In this document: piece after piece, positions 1 to 3,954 of the stretch | How the letters are laid out: each line of letters opens with the position of its first letter | How positions within the stretch are numbered: the first letter of the stretch is position 1 | Assembly: GCA_036562165.1 (NCBI GenBank) | Contig: DATCKP010000015.1 | Location: 1-5,287, forward strand | Length of the DNA stretch: 5,287 bases | From: DUVY01 sp036562165 | GTDB lineage: Bacteria > Bacillota > Clostridia > Christensenellales > DUVY01 | Direction: 5' to 3' | Made by a program: the position numbers and the translations under genes | The notes under the pieces: model-generated | What the model was told of the DNA's origin: nothing | The model's input: only the letters and a program-made list of their open reading frames with translations | Databases searched by the model: none

Positions 1-3
1 TGA

Positions 4-32
4 TTGACATATATACAAATAACAAATAAAAT
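4..32 (+). promoter_or_regulatory. sigmaA-type promoter of the arsR-family gene
   Basis: A perfect -35 box TTGACA lies at 4-9 and a -10 box TAAAAT (one mismatch to TATAAT) at 27-32, with a 17-base spacer. Transcription would start near base 39-40, giving a leader of about 22 bases that includes the AAGGAG ribosome site at 50-55. The spacer contains the tandem repeat ACAAATA ACAAATA (15-28). The same hexamer pair and spacing recur upstream of hppA. Confidence 0.75.
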
Positions 33-46
33 ATAAAAAAATATTT
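29..46. promoter_or_regulatory. possible autoregulatory operator (AAATAT-N6-ATATTT)
   Basis: A perfect 6-bp inverted repeat, AAATAT (29-34) and ATATTT (41-46) around AAAAAA, overlaps the -10 box and the predicted transcription start of the ArsR-family gene. ArsR/SmtB dimers commonly bind short inverted repeats over their own promoters, so the position is right for autorepression. The region is almost pure A/T, however, so a chance repeat is quite possible. Confidence 0.3.
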
Positions 47-61
47 ATTAAGGAGCGTGTT

Positions 62-334
62 ATGACTTATCCGGAATATGCGTATATTTGCAAAACTTTG
101 GGAGATCCGACAAGAATCAAGATTTTTGATATGCTCAAAGAAGGCAAACAATGCGCATGCGAAATTTTGGAGAAGTTTGACATAACGCAGCCTACCTTAA
201 GCTATCATATGAAAATGCTCACGCAAAGCGGATTAATAACCGCCCAAAAAGAAGGCAAGTGGATTTATTATTCGATAAATCAAGAAGTGTTAAAGGAATT
301 TATTGATTTTTTGACAAGCGCGAAAACGGAATAA
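62..334 (+). CDS. ArsR/SmtB-family metal(loid)-responsive transcriptional repressor
   Basis: This encodes a 90-residue winged-helix repressor, close to the lower size limit of the ArsR/SmtB family. The opening (residues 9-25, with LGDPTRIKIFDML) is the typical first helix pair. Residues 31-59 hold the helix-turn-helix, with the family-typical TQPTLSYHMKML followed by SGLI, and the wing is GKWIYYSI (65-72). Cys31 and Cys33 form a CxC at the position of the ELCVCDL motif of arsenic-type ArsR proteins, and Cys10 is a third possible thiolate. This suggests As(III), Sb(III) or a similar soft-metal inducer acting at helix alpha3, though the family also includes redox sensors. The start is ATG with AAGGAG six bases upstream. 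No arsenic pump or reductase follows; the next gene is an Ldh-type dehydrogenase 131 bases downstream with its own promoter. The true targets may be upstream, outside the window, or only its own promoter. Family assignment is firm; the ligand is inferred. Confidence 0.92.
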   Translation: MTYPEYAYICKTLGDPTRIKIFDMLKEGKQCACEILEKFDITQPTLSYHMKMLTQSGLITAQKEGKWIYYSINQEVLKEFIDFLTSAKTE

Positions 335-360
335 GGGTTTTTAAAAACTAAATATTTTTT
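335..360 (+). terminator. weak A/T hairpin, possible terminator after the arsR-family gene
   Basis: The stop codon is followed at once by GTTTTTAAAAAC (337-348), a perfect 12-base palindrome, and then a T-rich run ending at 360. The stem would be short and nearly all A-U, so termination would be weak at best. Read-through into the next gene cannot be excluded. Confidence 0.25.
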
Positions 361-392
361 ATCAAAAACGACAAATATAAAAAGACAATAAA

Positions 393-404
393 ATCAAAAT
401 TGAT
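393..404. promoter_or_regulatory. inverted repeat ATCAA-AA-TTGAT upstream of the dehydrogenase gene
   Basis: ATCAA (393-397) and TTGAT (400-404) form a 5-bp inverted repeat just ahead of the -35 box of the dehydrogenase promoter. A second TTGAT follows at 406-410 and coincides with that -35 box. ATCAA/TTGAT half-sites resemble those I recall for some ArsR repressors, so control by the upstream repressor is a reasonable guess. The arms are short and the region is AT-rich. Confidence 0.3.
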
Positions 405-405
405 A

Positions 406-434
406 TTGATTTATATTTTGCGGTAAGATACAAT
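406..434 (+). promoter_or_regulatory. sigmaA-type promoter of the dehydrogenase gene
   Basis: The -35 box TTGATT (406-411) and the -10 box TACAAT (429-434) are separated by 17 bases. The predicted start of transcription is near 441, giving a leader of about 25 bases with the GGAG ribosome site at 454-457. This gives the dehydrogenase a promoter of its own rather than dependence on the upstream repressor gene. Confidence 0.65.
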
Positions 435-465
435 TAAATAAATTAATTTTTTTGGAGAAAATTTT

Positions 466-1569
466 ATGACAATGATCTTGGATTGGAAAACAGCGCAGGA
501 TTTTGTAACCGACGCGTTTGTCGCTTTGGGCGTGCCTAGGGCGGACGCGGAAATTTGCGCCGACGTGTTGCTGGAAGCGGACAGGCGCGGCATAGAGTCT
601 CACGGCGTCAATAGGTTTAAGCCTATTTACATAGACAGGCTTATAGATAAAATCCAAAACCCCGTGACCAATTTTGAAATCGTTCGCGAAACCCCGACTA
701 CCGCCGTGGTAGACGGCCATGACGGCATGGGTCAAGTAATCGGCTATAGGGCGATGGAGCTTGCTATAAAAAAGGCGAAAGAATACGGAATGGGCATGGT
801 TGCCGTAAGAAACTCTTCGCATTACGGCATAGCGGGTTATTACACTACGATGGCAGCCAAACAAAGTATGATAGGCATTACCGGCACTAACGCCCGCCCG
901 TCTATCGCTCCTACCTTCGGGGTAGAAAATATGCTGGGAACCAACCCGCTTACTATAGGCTTGCCCACGGACGAGGAATTTCCTTTTAATATAGACTGCG
1001 CTACGTCTATAACCCAAAGGGGAAAGATAGAATATTTCGCGAGAATGGGGCTTCCCACTCCCGAAGGAATGGTAATAGGTCGAGACGGCAAGCCCAAAAC
1101 GGATTCCGATCAAATTTTGAAAGACTTGACGACAGGCGACGCGGCGCTTGCTCCTTTGGGCGGAATAGGGGAAGAGCTTGCGGGTTATAAAGGCTACGGA
1201 TACGCCACCGCGGTAGAGATATTGTCCGCCGCTTTGGCTCAAGGAAATTACCTAAAGATGCTTACAGGCATAGACAAAGACGGCAAAAAGGTTCCTTATC
1301 ATTTGGGTCATTTCTTTATAGCCATTGACACCGAAGCGTTTATGGGCGCGGAAGCGTTCAAAAAAACGGCCGGAGATATATTAAGACAGCTCAGGGCTTC
1401 CAAACGCGCTCCGGGCTGCGAACGCATATACACCGCGGGCGAAAAAGAATATCTTGTTTGGCAAGAACGCAAAAACACAGGCGTGCCTATAAACGAGTCA
1501 GTCCAAAAAGAGTTAAGCCAAGTAAGAGATATGCTGGGGCTTAAACAATATAAATTCCCTTGGGAATAA
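466..1569 (+). CDS. Malate/L-lactate dehydrogenase-family NAD(P)-dependent oxidoreductase (Ldh_2 type)
   Basis: This is a 367-residue soluble enzyme of the family that includes archaeal-type malate dehydrogenase, sulfolactate dehydrogenase, AllD (ureidoglycolate) and YiaK (2,3-diketogulonate reductase). These enzymes interconvert a 2-keto acid and a 2-hydroxy acid with NAD(P)H, using a fold unrelated to classical lactate dehydrogenase. Visible family blocks, in order, are RGIESHGVNR (41-50, His46 matching the proposed catalytic histidine of YiaK), the NSSHYG histidine (His119), GTNPLTIGLPT (158-168) and NIDCATS (175-181), both in the cofactor region, and the glycine-rich block with PLGGIGEE (230-237) leading to YKGYGYAT (241-248). 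Length is in the normal range and no domain is missing. The start is ATG with GGAG eight bases upstream. Substrate cannot be fixed from sequence alone: malate, lactate, sulfolactate or another 2-hydroxy acid are all possible. It has its own promoter and a strong terminator, so it is a single-gene unit. Codon use is richer in G/C than the surrounding intergenic DNA, as in the ferritin-like and hppA genes. Confidence 0.93.
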   Translation: MTMILDWKTAQDFVTDAFVALGVPRADAEICADVLLEADRRGIESHGVNRFKPIYIDRLIDKIQNPVTNFEIVRETPTTAVVDGHDGMGQVIGYRAMELAIKKAKEYGMGMVAVRNSSHYGIAGYYTTMAAKQSMIGITGTNARPSIAPTFGVENMLGTNPLTIGLPTDEEFPFNIDCATSITQRGKIEYFARMGLPTPEGMVIGRDGKPKTDSDQILKDLTTGDAALAPLGGIGEELAGYKGYGYATAVEILSAALAQGNYLKMLTGIDKDGKKVPYHLGHFFIAIDTEAFMGAEAFKKTAGDILRQLRASKRAPGCERIYTAGEKEYLVWQERKNTGVPINESVQKELSQVRDMLGLKQYKFPWE

Positions 1570-1578
1570 AAGATTTTG

Positions 1579-1610
1579 GGGCTTTAAAGATTTTAAAGCC
1601 CTTTTTTATT
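1579..1610 (+). terminator. intrinsic terminator after the dehydrogenase gene
   Basis: A perfect 10-bp stem, GGGCTTTAAA (1579-1588) and TTTAAAGCCC (1592-1601), encloses a 3-base loop and is followed by TTTTTTATT. It starts nine bases after the stop codon. This is a textbook rho-independent terminator for the plus strand. Confidence 0.93.
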
Positions 1611-1647
1611 GCTTAAATTGGCTTTGAAAAAGGGTTTTAGAATATTT

Positions 1648-1679
1648 TTGCTTGAAAATGTAAACTTTAGTAATAGAAA
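1648..1679 (+). promoter_or_regulatory. weak candidate promoter of the ferritin-like gene
   Basis: Because a strong terminator lies upstream, a promoter is expected between 1611 and 1685. The best elements I see are TTGAAA (1652-1657) with TAGAAA (1674-1679) at a 16-base spacing, or TTGCTT (1648-1653) with TAATAG (1671-1676) at 17. Both match consensus poorly. The exact site is uncertain. Confidence 0.3.
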
Positions 1680-1699
1680 ACGCAAAAAGGAGTTTAGAA

Positions 1700-3001
1700 A
1701 TGTTTAAGCCCTTTGATCAAAAGCCCAAAAAGATCGAGCAATATTTTATGGATTGGCAGACGCTTTACCCGATGCCTTACGACAAAAAAACGGTAGACCC
1801 TTACACCAAAGTTCGAATAATTTTGATGAACGGCATAGAAGTAGAAGCGGCTTTGTTTTCGCATCAATTCCAGCGTCATTGCGCGGACAACGACTTGCGA
1901 AGAGAGCTGGCTATGACAAGGCGTATAGAGCAGCAGCAGCAAAAGCGGATAAACTGGCTTAAGCCTATTAACGAAACGGCTTTGGAAGTAACCATAGGCT
2001 ACGAGCATGTGGCGGTGGATTTAACGGCGTGGCTGGCTCAAAACGAGCCCGACAAAAACGTAAAGGCGGCGCTGGACTTCGCGTTGCTGGAAGACTTCGA
2101 CCATCTATATAGATACGCCAACTTGATGAACCTAGACACCAATACGCCCGCGGAAAACTTGGTAAAAAGCTACGTGGACATTACTCCGGGCAGACCTACC
2201 ATAGCCGAACACCGTTATCCTATGGATTCGCCTAAATATCATGTAGACTTCAAAAAGGCGGACATAAAGACCAAGCTCAACACCCTTATAATTACCGCCG
2301 CCGAACAGCAGACAATGAACTTTTATATGAACGTCGGCAACAACTATTACACAGATTTAGGACGCCAGCTTTATCAAGAAATCGCTATGATAGAAGAGCA
2401 GCACGTAACGCATTACGGCTCGTTGTTAGACCCTAACTGTTCGTGGCTTGAGAGTTTGCTGCTTCATGAGTATATGGAATGCTATTTGTATTACTCTTTC
2501 TATATGGACGAGCTTGATCCCAACGTAAAATCCGTTTGGGAACTGCATTTAGAACAAGAGATCGCGCATTTGCATAAAGCGGCAGAGCTGTTGAAAAAAT
2601 ACGAAAATAAAGATTGGCAGGATTACGTTCCCGAAGCGTTCCCTAAATTACTTCAATTCCACGACACGCGCGATTATGTCCGCGGTATTTTAGGCAGTCA
2701 AATAGAGCTTACCGCTCAAAAAGAAAAATACGTCAATGTAAAAGAGTTGTCGTCGGACAGCAAATTCTTCTTCTATCAAGACAAGCTCAACCACGATATT
2801 GACCGCGTTCCCAGCCACGTGGTAATCCAAAAACACATCGACCAGATGAAGACGGACTACCGCGCGGAATCTCAGCCTAACCCTGTGCCCGAACTTCAAG
2901 ACCGCGCGGTCGATAATGTGACAATAGCGAGAACCAATCAAGAATATTCGTATATACCCGATATGCGCTCCAAGGGCGATTCGATGTATACTTCGACATA
3001 A
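1700..3001 (+). CDS. Tandem ferritin-like protein with one canonical diiron site
   Basis: This is a 433-residue soluble protein with no signal peptide or membrane segment. I do not recognise a named family, but the helix-and-ligand pattern is that of the ferritin/rubrerythrin-like diiron proteins. Residues about 195-302 look like a complete four-helix bundle: Glu202, then Glu232-x2-His235 thirty residues later; Glu257, then Glu287-x2-His290 again thirty later. That is the full E/ExxH + E/ExxH carboxylate-histidine diiron set. Residues about 41-145 show the same spacing with altered ligands: Glu47 and Glu77-x2-Gln80, then Glu102 and Asp132-x2-His135, suggesting a second, duplicated bundle whose metal site has diverged. 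The tail from about 311 onward is charged and aromatic, with no domain I can name. The start is ATG with AAAGGAG seven bases upstream. Functions open to such a fold include peroxide or oxygen reduction, iron handling and substrate oxidation; none is shown. Neighbours do not help, since terminators flank it on both sides. The ferritin-like fold is likely; the two-bundle reading is my inference. Confidence 0.72.
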   Translation: MFKPFDQKPKKIEQYFMDWQTLYPMPYDKKTVDPYTKVRIILMNGIEVEAALFSHQFQRHCADNDLRRELAMTRRIEQQQQKRINWLKPINETALEVTIGYEHVAVDLTAWLAQNEPDKNVKAALDFALLEDFDHLYRYANLMNLDTNTPAENLVKSYVDITPGRPTIAEHRYPMDSPKYHVDFKKADIKTKLNTLIITAAEQQTMNFYMNVGNNYYTDLGRQLYQEIAMIEEQHVTHYGSLLDPNCSWLESLLLHEYMECYLYYSFYMDELDPNVKSVWELHLEQEIAHLHKAAELLKKYENKDWQDYVPEAFPKLLQFHDTRDYVRGILGSQIELTAQKEKYVNVKELSSDSKFFFYQDKLNHDIDRVPSHVVIQKHIDQMKTDYRAESQPNPVPELQDRAVDNVTIARTNQEYSYIPDMRSKGDSMYTST

Positions 3002-3038
3002 TGTCTTTTTCCAAAAACCGCTCCAAAACGGTCAAAAT

Positions 3039-3077
3039 AAAAAGGCGGTCTCGAATATAAATCGGGACTGCCTTTTT
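3039..3077. terminator. strong, probably bidirectional terminator after the ferritin-like gene
   Basis: Arms 3039-3054 (AAAAAGGCGGTCTCGA) and 3062-3077 pair over 16 bp with two G-U wobbles around a 7-base A/T loop. The stem begins with A5 on the left and ends with T5 on the right, so it has a U-tract in either reading direction. It lies 37 bases after the stop codon. A minor ACCG/CGGT repeat (3017-3032) sits between the stop and this hairpin. Confidence 0.9.
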
Positions 3078-3086
3078 GTTTAGATA

Positions 3087-3115
3087 TTGGCATATGCGTT
3101 TATTTGTGCTACAAT
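3087..3115 (+). promoter_or_regulatory. extended -10 promoter of the GNAT-like gene
   Basis: TTGGCA (3087-3092) and TACAAT (3110-3115) are separated by 17 bases, and TGC directly precedes the -10 box, giving an extended TGn motif. Transcription should start near 3122. This matters for annotation because the in-frame TTG at 3104 lies inside the promoter and so cannot be on the transcript. Confidence 0.75.
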
Positions 3116-3132
3116 TTTATTGGAAATACATA

Positions 3133-3137
3133 CGGAG
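3133..3137 (+). promoter_or_regulatory. ribosome site of the GNAT-like gene (CGGAG)
   Basis: CGGAG lies 11 bases before the ATG at 3149, a slightly long spacing. A second purine run, GGGGAG (3143-3148), touches the ATG and is too close to serve it. The upstream site is the better candidate. Confidence 0.45.
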
Positions 3138-3148
3138 TGTTTGGGGAG

Positions 3149-3751
3149 ATGGTAACGGTAAAAATTGCTGCGGAATTAGAAGATATCAGAGAAGATTTAT
3201 CCGAAATATTTGTTACCAATCATGAGAGCGAATTCGGTTTTTTGTTCAAAGAAAAATACAGCGAAGAAAAAAAGCAAAAAATCAAGCGGCAATTAATCGA
3301 AGCCTTTTGCCATATGTTTGAGCTTGACAGCTTTTATGTCGCTTTAGGCGAAGAACATGCTATAGGAATGATGGGCATAAGCGGCAATAAAAAACGCGCA
3401 ATGAATCTTGACTTAAAAGAGCTGAAAAAAGCTTTAGGCGGCAAAGGCAAGATATGTTATGAGAAATTCAAATACATAAGCTATCCTATCTCTCATTATC
3501 CCGACGATACCGCGTTTTTAGAGCCGATAGAGATTTTGCCGGAGTTTAAAGACCCAAGCGCCGAAGAAGAGTTGATTAATTATGTAGTGGCCGACACGCC
3601 GTATAAAGTATACATCGCTGAATTATACGACGACCAAGAAGAACTATTAAAAGTTTATAAAAGATGCGGATTTTTTGAAATCGAAAGGCATTTGATAAAG
3701 AATGACGATTCTCAGCGCTATAGTGTTATTTTGAGAAAGATTAAAAAATAA
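3149..3751 (+). CDS. Divergent GNAT-like (N-acetyltransferase-fold) protein
   Basis: This is a 200-residue soluble protein with a weak resemblance to GCN5-related N-acetyltransferases. Residues 62-78 (FYVALGEEHAIGMMGIS) look like the family's paired central strands. Residues 127-134 (IEILPEFK) look like the strand before the acetyl-CoA loop. Residues 158-180, ending LKVYKRCGFFEIER, match the common C-terminal GNAT pattern in which a helix with LYxKxGF is followed by a strand. The acetyl-CoA pyrophosphate loop normally reads R/Q-x-x-G-x-G/A, but here it is KDPSAEEEL with no glycine, so cofactor binding may be lost or altered. Residues 30-60 are a charged helical stretch. The reading frame is open from a TTG at 3104, but that codon falls inside a good promoter, so ATG 3149 is preferred. 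The gene is A/T-richer than the dehydrogenase and ferritin-like genes, which may reflect weaker constraint or later arrival. The fold call is moderate; activity and substrate are unknown. Confidence 0.6.
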   Translation: MVTVKIAAELEDIREDLSEIFVTNHESEFGFLFKEKYSEEKKQKIKRQLIEAFCHMFELDSFYVALGEEHAIGMMGISGNKKRAMNLDLKELKKALGGKGKICYEKFKYISYPISHYPDDTAFLEPIEILPEFKDPSAEEELINYVVADTPYKVYIAELYDDQEELLKVYKRCGFFEIERHLIKNDDSQRYSVILRKIKK

Positions 3752-3769
3752 AATACGTTTCAAATACGT
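3751..3769 (+). repeat. short direct repeat AAATACGT
   Basis: AAATACGT occurs at 3751-3758 and 3762-3769, with starts 11 bases apart, about one helical turn. The first copy includes the last base of the GNAT-like stop codon. It is too short to assign a role. Confidence 0.35.
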
Positions 3770-3775
3770 ACAGCT

Positions 3776-3828
3776 AATAATACGCAAATTAGCGGTTGTA
3801 AAATTTTGCTAATTTGCGTATTATTTTT
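3776..3828 (+). terminator. 18-bp perfect hairpin with T tract after the GNAT-like gene
   Basis: AATAATACGCAAATTAGC (3776-3793) and its exact reverse complement (3808-3825) enclose a 14-base loop and run into TTTTT (3824-3828). It sits 24 bases after the stop codon, so termination is the simplest role. An 18-bp stem without a mismatch and with a fairly large loop is longer than the other terminators here, so a repeat-family element is a secondary possibility. Confidence 0.8.
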
Positions 3829-3836
3829 GTTAACAA

Positions 3837-3881
3837 TTATGTCAATAATAATAAAATTGTTCAAAATCGCCATTGACATAA
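3837..3881. promoter_or_regulatory. 10-bp inverted repeat spanning the hppA -35 region
   Basis: TTATGTCAAT (3837-3846) and its exact reverse complement ATTGACATAA (3872-3881) are 25 bases apart. The right arm contains the -35 box TTGACA. Two more symmetric elements are nearby: TTGTTAACAA (3827-3836), a perfect palindrome, and AACAATT/AATTGTT (3832-3838 and 3855-3861). This is a plausible operator region for an unidentified regulator. I found no good -10 box for a divergent promoter using the left arm. Confidence 0.4.
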
Positions 3882-3901
3882 GCATAATATAGATATAAAA
3901 T
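3873..3901 (+). promoter_or_regulatory. sigmaA-type promoter of hppA
   Basis: A perfect TTGACA (3873-3878) and TAAAAT (3896-3901) are separated by 17 bases, the same boxes and spacing as at the arsR-family gene. Transcription should start near 3908, leaving a leader of about 47 bases before the TTG start. A close alternative -10, TATAAA (3894-3899), has a 15-base spacer and fits less well. Confidence 0.75.
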
Positions 3902-3941
3902 AAGCCTTGGATGATTTTACCAATCGCCCAAAAAACACATA

Positions 3942-3948
3942 AAGGGGA
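3942..3948 (+). promoter_or_regulatory. ribosome site fixing the hppA TTG start (AAGGGGA)
   Basis: The purine run AAGGGGA ends six bases before the TTG at 3955, which is ideal spacing. An in-frame TAA at 3940-3942 closes the frame just upstream, so no earlier start exists. The ATG at 3950 is in another frame, ends after 11 codons and lies too close to this site. Confidence 0.8.
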
Positions 3949-3954
3949 AATGCT

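Noticed and set aside
394..1242. A 282-codon open frame on the minus strand opposite the dehydrogenase gene
   Set aside because: The plus-strand frame has clear dehydrogenase motifs, a promoter, a ribosome site and a terminator. The minus-strand product shows no recognisable motif, and its length follows from the codon bias of the real gene.
3011..3033. A second terminator from the ACCG/CGGT repeat after the ferritin-like gene
   Set aside because: The stem is only 4 bp, with an 8-base loop and no following T tract; the strong hairpin at 3039-3077 does the job.
3817..3846. A divergent promoter using TTGACA on the minus strand (complement of 3840-3845)
   Set aside because: The minus-strand sequence 17 bases on reads AATACG, not a -10 box, and only the terminator hairpin and the GNAT-like gene's 3' end lie in that direction.
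3776..3881. An insertion-sequence or MITE remnant formed by the inverted repeats between the GNAT-like gene and hppA
   Set aside because: No target-site duplication or transposase fragment is visible, and the repeats are explained more simply as a terminator and a promoter/operator region.
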